From Methylobacter sp. (lineage in GTDB: Bacteria; Pseudomonadota; Gammaproteobacteria; Methylococcales; Methylomonadaceae): 64,000 nt of DNA. Where the stretch lies: the NCBI RefSeq assembly GCF_023227905.1, contig NZ_JALOCF010000005.1:62001-126000 (forward strand), written 5' to 3'. The position numbers and the translations under genes are program-made. The notes beneath the pieces are model-generated. The model had not been told where the DNA came from. It ran no database searches and was given only the letters and a program-made list of their open reading frames with translations. Every line of letters begins with the position of its first letter. The first letter of the stretch is position 1. Shown here piece after piece: positions 9,031 to 17,327 of this stretch.

Positions 9031-9107
9031 GTAGGGTACGCATCGCGTACCATTTTCAAATTTTTCCGATGAATTTAATCCGAAAAGGTACGCAGTGCGT
9101 ACCCTAC
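9031..9107. repeat. 77-bp inverted-repeat element breaking higA
   Basis: Terminal inverted repeats of 21 bases (GTAGGGTACGCATCGCGTACC at 9031-9051, with a near-perfect complement at 9087-9107) flank a 35-bp AT-rich centre. The size and structure fit a MITE-like or REP-like element. It lies exactly where homology to HigA stops and just downstream of the last membrane-cluster gene, so it may also end transcription. Confidence 0.75.
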
Positions 9108-9120
9108 CAGGCTGTATTTT

Positions 9121-10653
9121 TTAATTCCGCCCAGACTCACTCACCAGCACCGGCTGATCCATTATCCGGCTTAACCAGGCCTCCGCTGTTGCCCGATTAG
9201 TTTTCAGCACGCCATTAGGGAAGAAACCAAACCCCAATATCAACAACGCTGACACGCACAACAGCGTCAGCTCGCGGGGCCGCAAATCCTGCACTTGTCT
9301 GACGCTTGCCTGAGTCACAGGGCCGAAAAAAGCCCGGCGGGTAAAGGTCAGCATATAGGCGGCGCTCAATATCACTCCGATCAGGGCTGCGATGCTGATG
9401 CTGGGGTGCGCCAGCATGGTGCTGATAATCAGCAGTAGCTCGGCAGGAAAGCCGCTGGTTCCGGGCAAGCCTATGCTGGCCAGCACAAATAAAAAATAAA
9501 AGCAGGCCAGGCGCGGCATGACTTTAGCCAGACCGCCCAGATGAATGGCTTCGGTACTGCCCAATCGATGCTGGATAAAACCGGCCACCAGCATCAGGGA
9601 ACCGGCAACCATCGTGAAATTCAGCAATTGAAAAATCGCCCCCTGTATGCCTTGCATAGTCAGGGAGGCAACGCCGACGATAACCAGCCCGACATGGCTG
9701 ACGCTGGCATAAGCCAATAAGCGGCGCAAATTGGTCTGCTGCAACGCAATCAACGCGCTGTACACCAGCGTTATCGCGCCGAGTATGCCTAACACCCAGC
9801 TGTATTGAACGGCGGCGGTTGGCGCCAGAGGCATTGCAAAACGGATGATGCCGAAAGCGCCGAGCTTCAAGCCGGTCAGCAGGGCAGTTAGCTGGGTCGG
9901 GCCTTCCATTGCTACAGTGGGCAGCCAGGTATGAAACGGCACCAAAGGCGCTTTAACGGCAAAGCCGAGCAGTAATAATAAAAATACCAACGTTTGCAGG
10001 CTGTCCGGCAATGGCGTTCCCAGCAATACCGGCAAGCTGAAGGCCAGCCCCTGAGGAATGCTGCCGCCTGCTACGGTGGCATGATTAACCGCCAGTATGA
10101 TAATCGCAAACAGTAACGGCACGCCGCCGAACAGCATAAACATCGTGTACTTTATCGCCGCGCTACGCCTTCCGGAACCTATGCCCCATAAACCGATTAA
10201 AAAGAATATCGGCGGCAAGGTCAGTTCCCAGAACAAAAAGAACAGCGCCATATCCAGCGCCACAAAAACGCCGATGGTGATGCTTTCCAATGCCAGTAAT
10301 AACGCAAAATGGAAACGGGTCAGGTGCTGCACCGAATTCCATGAGGCGATGATCGCCATTAGCGTCAGCAGTGCCGACATCGGCAAAAACAGCACCGAAA
10401 TGCCATCCACTCCAACCAGGTATTCGATGTTCAGGCTCGGTATCCAGGCATGTTGTTCAACCAGTTGAAAGCTGTTGCCAAGGTTGGCATTAAACAGTTG
10501 CACCGTCACCCCTGTGGCGATTAACTCCAGCGTGGCAAACAGCAGTGCGACGGTTTTAGCCAAACGGATATCGCGAGTCACGGCTATGGCCATCGCGCCC
10601 AATAAGGGCAGCAGAATGATCAGGCTTAAAACAGGGAAACTTGCATTACTCAT
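9121..10653 (-). CDS. NuoM-like proton-channel subunit, last gene of the DAB cluster
   Basis: A 510-residue polytopic membrane protein of the NuoL/M/N (Mrp antiporter, PF00361) family. The conserved glutamate of helix 5 is seen in LFFLFWELTLPPIF and the helix 7 lysine in GFAVKAPLVPFHTWLP. I chose the ATG at 10653 (MSNASFPVL), which overlaps the previous gene by 8 bp; the longer form to 10725 adds a polar stretch. No NADH- or quinone-binding subunits of complex I are nearby, so this is not part of a standard Nuo operon. It probably forms part of the proton path energising DabA. Confidence 0.85.
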   Translation of the reverse strand: MSNASFPVLSLIILLPLLGAMAIAVTRDIRLAKTVALLFATLELIATGVTVQLFNANLGNSFQLVEQHAWIPSLNIEYLVGVDGISVLFLPMSALLTLMAIIASWNSVQHLTRFHFALLLALESITIGVFVALDMALFFLFWELTLPPIFFLIGLWGIGSGRRSAAIKYTMFMLFGGVPLLFAIIILAVNHATVAGGSIPQGLAFSLPVLLGTPLPDSLQTLVFLLLLLGFAVKAPLVPFHTWLPTVAMEGPTQLTALLTGLKLGAFGIIRFAMPLAPTAAVQYSWVLGILGAITLVYSALIALQQTNLRRLLAYASVSHVGLVIVGVASLTMQGIQGAIFQLLNFTMVAGSLMLVAGFIQHRLGSTEAIHLGGLAKVMPRLACFYFLFVLASIGLPGTSGFPAELLLIISTMLAHPSISIAALIGVILSAAYMLTFTRRAFFGPVTQASVRQVQDLRPRELTLLCVSALLILGFGFFPNGVLKTNRATAEAWLSRIMDQPVLVSESGRN

Positions 10654-12199
10654 GTTGGCCGTCCTTGGTATCGTCATTGGATTGTGAGCCGTGTATCGGA
10701 AATTGCTCGCCGATAACGACCGCATCCTGGTCTATAAAATTCAGCCACGGCGTTGTGTAAAAGCCGGTACCGATCAGCAACAGGCAAATTACTGCGGCGA
10801 TAAGACGCTCGATCCAAACCGGGTGGTGCGCGCAGCTGTAAGGTTGCTCGGCACGCTTGGGGTTTGCCATGAAAGCCCGCTGGAAAGCCCATAACAAGAA
10901 CGCGGCAGACATTACGTTACCGAGCAAAATGGCGATGGCAAGCAGCCAGCCGTCTTCTTCGATAATCCCTTCGACCAGCAAATGCGCAGCATCGAATCCC
11001 GGCGTGCCGGGCATGACCATGGTGCTCAGCGCAGAAACCAAAAACAGCACAGCCAAGGTTGTGTTGGTATCGAACAGTCCACCCAGACGCGGCAGATAAG
11101 CGGTGCGGGTGCGCTCGTAAACCAGCCCGACGCTAAACAACATGCCCGCCGTCGCCAGACCATAGGCCACGGACAGCAACAGGCTGCCTTCCAGGCCGTT
11201 TTCGTTAAAACAGAAAGCGCCGATGACCAGCATGCCGGTCTGGCTGATGACCGCAAAAGCCAGCAAACGGCGAATATTGATTTGCATCAGTGCCAGCAAG
11301 GCGCCGTAAAAAATGCTGATCAAACCCAGTATCACTACAAAGCCTGACCATTGTTCGGCAACGCCGGGCACCATCGGCAAAATAAAGCGGATAACCGCAT
11401 AAATGCCCAGCTTCAAGCCCACCAGATAAATCACGGCGCTGGCGACCGTGCCCTGCTCTGCCAGCACCGGCAACCAGCCGTGAAACGGAAATAACGGCAT
11501 CCGTATCGCAAAGCCGAAGAACAGCAGCACGAAAATCAATACCTCATCGTGCAGATAGGCATTATTCTGTTTAAGCGTCAGCCAATCGAAAGTCAGCGCA
11601 TGTTCGGAATCGATTAAGCCGAAAGCCAGTAACAAGAAGCCAGTCAGCGTCATCAGCAAGCCGCTGCCCCAGTATTGCAGCAACTTCACGACAACCCAGC
11701 GCCGATTTTGCCCGGTTCCGGCGTGAATCGTCAGCAGCGCCACAGGAATCAGTTCCAACACGCACCATAGCCAGAACTGCATCACATTCAGCGCGGCAAA
11801 CGCGCCGATCAATACGGTTTCATAACCCAACAAGCAGGCAATGAACAACCGGTCGGTTACATGCCGGGTAATCAAGGTATAAATCAGCGCGAGCAAGGTT
11901 AAAATGGCGGTCAGCGGAATAAACAAGATATTAGACCCATCGACACCGACACTGTAACTGAGGCCCGCAAAATTGAAGTGCTCGGCCAGATGAATGCCAG
12001 GGGTGGCAGAATCAAAAACACTCAGCAGATAAAAGCTAAGCAATACCGTGACCGACGCTCCGGCAAAGCCAAAGCGCAGTGCCACCGTCGACGACTTCGA
12101 CAGCAGGATGGCGATCATCGACGCCAGCGGAACCAGCGTCAACGCGGTAAGCAGCGGGAAAGCCGCCAGTTGCGACCAGTGGTTAACAGTAATATCCAT
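10646..12199 (-). CDS. NuoM-like subunit with Arg in place of the channel Lys
   Basis: A 517-residue polytopic membrane protein of the PF00361 family. The helix 5 glutamate is kept (CVLELIPVALLTI), but the helix 7 motif reads GFAIRMPLFPFHGWLP, with arginine where its three paralogues have lysine. The ATG at 12199 is preferred because GAGG lies just upstream; the longer reading from 12217 would start at TTG. Its 3' end overlaps the next gene by 8 bp, and it begins 7 bp after the NuoL-like gene. The substitution suggests that this subunit may not translocate protons in the usual way. Confidence 0.83.
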   Translation of the reverse strand: MDITVNHWSQLAAFPLLTALTLVPLASMIAILLSKSSTVALRFGFAGASVTVLLSFYLLSVFDSATPGIHLAEHFNFAGLSYSVGVDGSNILFIPLTAILTLLALIYTLITRHVTDRLFIACLLGYETVLIGAFAALNVMQFWLWCVLELIPVALLTIHAGTGQNRRWVVVKLLQYWGSGLLMTLTGFLLLAFGLIDSEHALTFDWLTLKQNNAYLHDEVLIFVLLFFGFAIRMPLFPFHGWLPVLAEQGTVASAVIYLVGLKLGIYAVIRFILPMVPGVAEQWSGFVVILGLISIFYGALLALMQINIRRLLAFAVISQTGMLVIGAFCFNENGLEGSLLLSVAYGLATAGMLFSVGLVYERTRTAYLPRLGGLFDTNTTLAVLFLVSALSTMVMPGTPGFDAAHLLVEGIIEEDGWLLAIAILLGNVMSAAFLLWAFQRAFMANPKRAEQPYSCAHHPVWIERLIAAVICLLLIGTGFYTTPWLNFIDQDAVVIGEQFPIHGSQSNDDTKDGQHE

Positions 12200-12206
12200 C
12201 ACGGCC

Positions 12207-13766
12207 TCAAAATGCAACTAGCAATGTTATAAACACAAACAACACCAGATAGCGGGGTCTGAGCACTGATTGTTCAAACTTGTTGGCGATATGGCCAAGC
12301 TCCCGGCCATAATTGATGGCATTTTTGCCGACGCCGCGCAATACGAAGCGGTCCTCGAACCAGTGCAGCACGGCCGCCATCCATTCGGTAAGTTTTCCCG
12401 CCAGACCGCTGCCATGGGCAAATTTATCCGAGTCAGTATCCAGTCGGGCGCCAACCATGCGTTCTTCCAGTTGTGCGAGTGACGATATGGTCCGGATAGC
12501 CGGATCGGGAATCCCCATGATCCGGTCAACGACATGATCGTCAAAATAACTCAGGTCATGCGCCAAGCCGCGTACCGGCTTAACCAGCGCCCAATCGGTA
12601 ACCTGGTCCAGCCAGAAACGCTGCAAGGATGCGACATAAACCCAAAGAGGCGCAGAGTCTAGCCGGGAGGCTTCGGCGCGTAAGCCCTGGACGTTGTGCA
12701 TTAATGACGGCGCAGTCAGGAACTGATAACCGCGAACCACCGCATGGGCGCAAAGATGCCAGCCGGCCAGTTGCCAAAAGCCCAGGCCGCATTCCAGGAA
12801 CATCAGCCCCAATTGCCCGGATGTCGCAAAAATCAGCGAGCTTTTAACGTCGGTCTGGGTCAACCCGACCACAAAGCCATAAACAGCTGTCATCAAACCC
12901 ACTATGGCGACCACAGCCATAGCCAAGGGCGCATGTTCGAAAACCGGCCTCAGCAAAATGATCAGATAAACACCGGCATGTACCATGACCGCGCCGTAAA
13001 ATACCGCGCTGGACGGCGTAGGTCCTTCCATCGCTCTGGCCAGCCAAGGGGTAAAAGGCAGCTGCGCGGATTTGGCAAAAGCGGCGACTGCGAAACACAG
13101 CGCAATGGCGGTCGCTTCGCCCGGACTGAACTGTGCGGATGCGGCATTGATATTGCTCCAGTTAACGCTGCCAAGCCATGCGTAGCTTAAGCCTGCACCC
13201 AGCAAAAATGCGGCGTCGCCAATACGGTTGGTAATAAAAACCCGCGTCGCATTTGCAGCGGCAACCGGACGGTCATAGGCGTAAGCTATCAAAAAATAAG
13301 AACATAACCCTGCCACTTCCCAACCGATAAAAGTGCCGACTACATTACCCGATAACACCAGCAACAGTATTGCCGACGAGAACAGGCTCAGAATAAAAAA
13401 GAACCGGTGGTAGCCCGCCTCCCGGTGCATATAGTTAACCGAAAATTGGATGACTATTGCCAACAGTATTGAAAACAGCGCCGCCAGCCAGACATTAAAA
13501 CCGCCGGTGATAAAGTTGATTTGTATATCCAGCGTATCGCTGTTCAGCCAGTGCCCTACCTTATAGAAGCCGGCATTTTTCCCCAGCAAATCGGCTCCCA
13601 GCAAGGTCAAAGCCAGCAAGCTGGACATAATAATCGTCCAACCGGCTATATCTGCGGTTCTGCTTTCACCGGCTTCGCCGCTGATGACGCCAAACAGGTG
13701 CCCGATGCCGATAGCCAAAGCCCCGGCCAACGGCATTAAGGGAATTAAAACAACGAGTGCATCCAT
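12207..13766 (-). CDS. dabB: NuoL-like membrane subunit, probable DabB
   Basis: A 519-residue membrane protein of the NuoL/ND5 type: GWEVAGLCSYFLI carries the helix 5 glutamate, then ITNRIGDAAFLLG, and AKSAQLPFTPWLARAMEGPT with the channel lysine. In characterised DAB/Mps systems the partner of the DUF2309 protein DabA is a NuoL-like DabB, so this is the best DabB candidate. It also sits directly next to dabA: its ATG overlaps the dabA stop (TAATG). The C-terminal part after about residue 380 is more soluble and amphipathic than in complex I NuoL. Confidence 0.85.
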   Translation of the reverse strand: MDALVVLIPLMPLAGALAIGIGHLFGVISGEAGESRTADIAGWTIIMSSLLALTLLGADLLGKNAGFYKVGHWLNSDTLDIQINFITGGFNVWLAALFSILLAIVIQFSVNYMHREAGYHRFFFILSLFSSAILLLVLSGNVVGTFIGWEVAGLCSYFLIAYAYDRPVAAANATRVFITNRIGDAAFLLGAGLSYAWLGSVNWSNINAASAQFSPGEATAIALCFAVAAFAKSAQLPFTPWLARAMEGPTPSSAVFYGAVMVHAGVYLIILLRPVFEHAPLAMAVVAIVGLMTAVYGFVVGLTQTDVKSSLIFATSGQLGLMFLECGLGFWQLAGWHLCAHAVVRGYQFLTAPSLMHNVQGLRAEASRLDSAPLWVYVASLQRFWLDQVTDWALVKPVRGLAHDLSYFDDHVVDRIMGIPDPAIRTISSLAQLEERMVGARLDTDSDKFAHGSGLAGKLTEWMAAVLHWFEDRFVLRGVGKNAINYGRELGHIANKFEQSVLRPRYLVLFVFITLLVAF

Positions 13767-16700
13767 TACCTAACTCCAAATCGTTCAGGTTGCTTGATCA
13801 GCATTGGCGCGACCGGCAATGTTTGATCCCGATAACAATCCGGCGAATTATCCCGAACCGGCAAGTCTTCTGCCTCAGCCTGCCAAAGTACAAAACCTGT
13901 GCCGGGCTTAAATACAAAAATATCGGCACTATCAGGGTCTTTAGCGCTCAGAAGCACCCAGCCGCCTGCAACCAGCTCACGTATGCTTTCCTGGCGCTGA
14001 TAGATTTCTGCCAGCACCGTTGTTTTGGCTTCAACCATAATCTGCAGGCGCATCGGCTCGTGGATCTCAATCATTTGCCGCGGCAGTCCGGTGCGTAAAT
14101 CGCTGCTCGCCCCTTCCATGACACCGAAAAAGCCGGTGACGTTATGCGGCACTTTCGTACCGCAGCCGAAGCGTTCGTTGTTGACGGTGGAAAAATAGTA
14201 TTCCAGATTAATGCCTGCGCCGACCGGAGCCACCGCCAGCAAAATGCCTTCCAATATCTTACCGTCAGGATCCTGGGTCGGATCGTAGGAAATCAGAAAC
14301 ACCCGGCGGTCAAAAAATGCGCCTTGCGTTAAGGAACGCCGGCCGACAACCGCCGAGGCATTGGTGGCATGACCGAGTTCAGGCCGCGCCTGGGAGAAAT
14401 CGGCGGCGCGTTCCTCGATATGCGCCAAAGCCTGTTCGGGCGTCGGGTTGCGCGGCGCAGACGCCAGCCTGCGGCAGCGTTCGTGCGCCGACATCTGTTG
14501 GGCATGCCGTAATTCCTGCTGTAGCTTGCTTAGCCCGGCCTGCCGTTCGGCGGGAAGCCGGTCGAGGTCATACCAGCTGACCTCTTCATTGCAGGTGTTA
14601 TGCTCGGCGCCGATAAACCAGGTATCGGGCGGAATAGCGATACCGCGTTCCGCCAGCAGCTTGCGTATTTCAGGACGGTTAGCCATGGCCGCAAATACCC
14701 TGGCATTCGGTCCGCCGTGCCGGCCGCTACAGGCACCGCAATCGTAAGCCGCCAAATGCGGGTTATTCTGGCTGATCGAGCCGTGCCCCATCAGTACGAC
14801 CAGTTCCGCGAACCCGTAAGTCAGCCCGATATTGCGCAGGAAGCCTGAAACACGGTCGGCCTGTTCGCTATCGGTAAATCCCAGTTTGGGGCGCTCCGGC
14901 GAGGCAATCGTCTGATCGGTAGACGTAAACTGCAATTGCGTTTTAACCTCCGGCGAAACCCGCTTTGCCATGCCGGAAACCAATCTTTGTTGCGATTTGG
15001 GAAACAGCGCTTTAGCCAATAATCCGGCGAGGGTAACCGGCGCTACCGCATCGATAATCGGCTGCGACAGCAACAAATTACGGCGCAAGCCCTGATGCAC
15101 TTGTTTGGCAAGCCATTGGTTCAGCTTACGGCCGCGGCTATGTTTTAGCAGCGACGATTCGCCTACAGGACGTAGGCGAGGGGCGTGAGCACGACTGTCA
15201 TGGATGCAGGAGGTAGAGCAATGCAGGAGCGATTGCCGAGGAGCGGAAGCTTCGCTGCCGGGACCCGGCACTTCATGGACTTCATGCACCGGCGTTACCA
15301 CCACCGGGCACAGCGGCGTGACTTTACTGTCGTCCAGGCCCTTGTAATTCATGGCAACGCCGAAAAACCCGGCGGCGCCCAGTGTTTCAACAGCGGGGTT
15401 GAACTCTTCAAGATGGCGGCGAAAGCTCTCTTCGCGGTCGTCCATGCAGAACACGAGCTGCGAATCGGGGCGCTGCCCGCGTCCGGCCCAGCGGCCGCGC
15501 TGATGATTGGCGCGCACGGCGCGAAAGAAGCTCTCTTTATAATGATGCTCGTAAGCCGTCAGCCAGACTTTGCTGCGCTCGGCCACGGTGAATTCATCCA
15601 GCACCGCCAACATGGCTTGTAAATCGTTGGCACCCATTTGTTGCACATCCGCGGCATCAAGGCCCAGATGCTGACACAAACGAAACAGTCGCCAGCCGCT
15701 GTTATGCGGCGACGCCTGCATGGATGCAGGAGCGATTGCCGAATGCACGGCTACAGAATGTTTATCCGCCAACGGACAGCACCGCCAAGTCCAAATCAGG
15801 TCGGCAAGTTGATGCCAATCGCTACGGTCATAGCGTTCGGAGCCGGCATGCAAGGTCAGCGATTCCGCCCGATGGGTCAGATATTCCGGTAAGTCGCTTT
15901 GATACAGACAGCTGCGCACCATGAATTCCGACAAGTTTTTCCGGAAATAGCTTTGAATTGAGCTGAGCTTGGCTTCGATTTTCCAGGTATCGCGGCAAAC
16001 CTGATTCAGCCACAGCCGGTCCAGTGTCAGGCGTATGGCCAAATAATCGGCCAGTGTCGGCGCTGCATCATTGGGTGTTTGATAGCTGGGGTGATGCTGC
16101 CGCCAGTTGATCAGCCCGGACCAACCGGGTATTTCCAGCGCCAGGCGGCGAAGGTAGCCCTCCCAGTGCGCTTGCGGTATTTCCAGGTGGTCGAGTTGCA
16201 GAATGATGGTATCGAGTGCATCTTCGGGCAATTCGGCGATAATTTGTTGCCAGTCGTGTAACTCATGCAAGAAAGGATTTGCGTCATACTGAGCCGTTGC
16301 CCGCCAAGCGGCATAAAGTCCCAACCGGCTGCGCTCTGGCAACTGCCATGCCGCTACGCCTTCATCCAGCCCTGATGCGCAAAAACGTATCAGCTGCGAA
16401 CGGATAGCGTCGAGAATATCTACGCCCGTCAAGGCCAAAATAAAACCTCGCAAACTAATGTCGTCGCCTATTTGGCCCAGCAGATCATCCAATGCTGCGC
16501 CTGCCTGCTCCCGCATTTGCTGATGTGTTATCGCCAAGGATGGTGTGTATGCCGCTGGTCTGTCGGGAACAGACGAGGCGATCGCCAAGGATGGTATGCA
16601 TGTCGCAGACAGGTCGGGAACCGGCGCGACGATCGCCAGGGATGGTGTGTATGCCGAAGGACTGCCGGGAGCAGACGCGGTGGATGCGCCATTTTCCTGC

Positions 16701-17320
16701 TTGGGAATGCTGGCGCCATGCTCCAGCCAGTCTTCCGCCTGTTCCAGCGACAAATCCAGCATGTTTTCCGGGTGTAATGCCGCCTGCTCCAGCCCGAGCT
16801 TGATTAAAATATTTTCCCACAATTGCCGGATCATGTTGCTATCGGCGGACAAGCGCTGCCGGATCGACTCGGGCACATCGGCTTGCACTGCATCCAGCGC
16901 CGCCAGCTCTTCTATTTGCCAGTTCAATTGGCTGATGCTGACCTCTGACAGATCGAATAACAAAGCAATGCAGCAGATATCCTGCCGGATGATGGTTTTG
17001 TCTTTCAAGCGGCAAACAATTTGCTCTGCCTGCAAGGCTGGATGTTGGGCAAAGGCTGCCGCCAAGTCGCGATCATCAATGCGCCCTTGTCGGTAAAAAT
17101 CGCGGTTTTGCGCTTCGGGAAGGTAACCGCCGATACCGGTTAAGGCTTCGAATTCAGCCAGCGCCTCGTCAAACGGCAGATGCTGAAAGCCATGCAAGGT
17201 ATTGTGATGCACGAAATCGAGGATCGGCGCTTGCCCTGGCAGAACATGATCCAGATGGTTCAGCGCATGAGCGATTTGGTCGCGCAACGCGGGGTTCTTA
17301 TACAAAGGAGTCTCTTGCAT
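13766..17320 (-). CDS. dabA: DabA-type inorganic carbon uptake protein (DUF2309)
   Basis: An 1184-residue soluble or peripheral protein of the DabA/DUF2309 family, which resembles beta-carbonic anhydrase and hydrates CO2 to bicarbonate, driven by its membrane partner. The zinc-site pattern is intact: C625 and D627 in FCMDDREES, then H846 in MGHGSISQ and C861 in AYDCGACSG, with the 15-residue H-to-C spacing known from characterised DabA. It is much longer than the roughly 830 residues of well-studied DabA. Part of the excess is a 17-residue tandem repeat at about 214-264 and segments encoded by dispersed repeats at about 525-535 and 690-720. It starts 7 bp after an NuoM-like gene and overlaps the NuoL-like gene by 1 bp. 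Confidence 0.92.
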   Translation of the reverse strand: MQETPLYKNPALRDQIAHALNHLDHVLPGQAPILDFVHHNTLHGFQHLPFDEALAEFEALTGIGGYLPEAQNRDFYRQGRIDDRDLAAAFAQHPALQAEQIVCRLKDKTIIRQDICCIALLFDLSEVSISQLNWQIEELAALDAVQADVPESIRQRLSADSNMIRQLWENILIKLGLEQAALHPENMLDLSLEQAEDWLEHGASIPKQENGASTASAPGSPSAYTPSLAIVAPVPDLSATCIPSLAIASSVPDRPAAYTPSLAITHQQMREQAGAALDDLLGQIGDDISLRGFILALTGVDILDAIRSQLIRFCASGLDEGVAAWQLPERSRLGLYAAWRATAQYDANPFLHELHDWQQIIAELPEDALDTIILQLDHLEIPQAHWEGYLRRLALEIPGWSGLINWRQHHPSYQTPNDAAPTLADYLAIRLTLDRLWLNQVCRDTWKIEAKLSSIQSYFRKNLSEFMVRSCLYQSDLPEYLTHRAESLTLHAGSERYDRSDWHQLADLIWTWRCCPLADKHSVAVHSAIAPASMQASPHNSGWRLFRLCQHLGLDAADVQQMGANDLQAMLAVLDEFTVAERSKVWLTAYEHHYKESFFRAVRANHQRGRWAGRGQRPDSQLVFCMDDREESFRRHLEEFNPAVETLGAAGFFGVAMNYKGLDDSKVTPLCPVVVTPVHEVHEVPGPGSEASAPRQSLLHCSTSCIHDSRAHAPRLRPVGESSLLKHSRGRKLNQWLAKQVHQGLRRNLLLSQPIIDAVAPVTLAGLLAKALFPKSQQRLVSGMAKRVSPEVKTQLQFTSTDQTIASPERPKLGFTDSEQADRVSGFLRNIGLTYGFAELVVLMGHGSISQNNPHLAAYDCGACSGRHGGPNARVFAAMANRPEIRKLLAERGIAIPPDTWFIGAEHNTCNEEVSWYDLDRLPAERQAGLSKLQQELRHAQQMSAHERCRRLASAPRNPTPEQALAHIEERAADFSQARPELGHATNASAVVGRRSLTQGAFFDRRVFLISYDPTQDPDGKILEGILLAVAPVGAGINLEYYFSTVNNERFGCGTKVPHNVTGFFGVMEGASSDLRTGLPRQMIEIHEPMRLQIMVEAKTTVLAEIYQRQESIRELVAGGWVLLSAKDPDSADIFVFKPGTGFVLWQAEAEDLPVRDNSPDCYRDQTLPVAPMLIKQPERFGVR
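15166..15250. repeat. Dispersed repeat inside dabA, copy 1
   Basis: The run CATGGATGCAGGAGGTAGAG at 15199 and the following TGCAGGAGCGATTGCCGAG recur in an intergenic element at 53849-53910 and, in part, at 15717-15740. Within dabA it is translated in frame as a serine- and arginine-rich stretch (SLLHCSTSCIHDSRAHAPRL) that looks unlike the surrounding conserved domain. It therefore appears to be a repeat accommodated inside the gene. Confidence 0.7.
15713..15740. repeat. Dispersed repeat inside dabA, copy 2
   Basis: CCTGCATGGATGCAGGAGCG followed by ATTGCCG, a hairpin (CCTGCAT/ATGCAGG) plus the tail shared with the copy at 15199-15240. It is read through in frame as AIAPASMQAS. Confidence 0.6.
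16530..16682. repeat. 51-bp tandem repeat in dabA (three copies)
   Basis: Copies begin at 16530, 16581 and 16632 with ATCGCCAAGGATGG-like starts, giving an exact 51-bp period. On the minus strand they encode three 17-residue units of the form PSLAI followed by a variable SVPDRPAAYT-type tail. The period is a multiple of three, so the reading frame is kept. Copy number may vary between strains. Confidence 0.85.
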
Positions 17321-17327
17321 GCTAATC

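Noticed and set aside
16530..16682. CRISPR array
   Set aside because: Only three units, directly adjacent without unique spacers, in frame within dabA; a coding tandem repeat instead.
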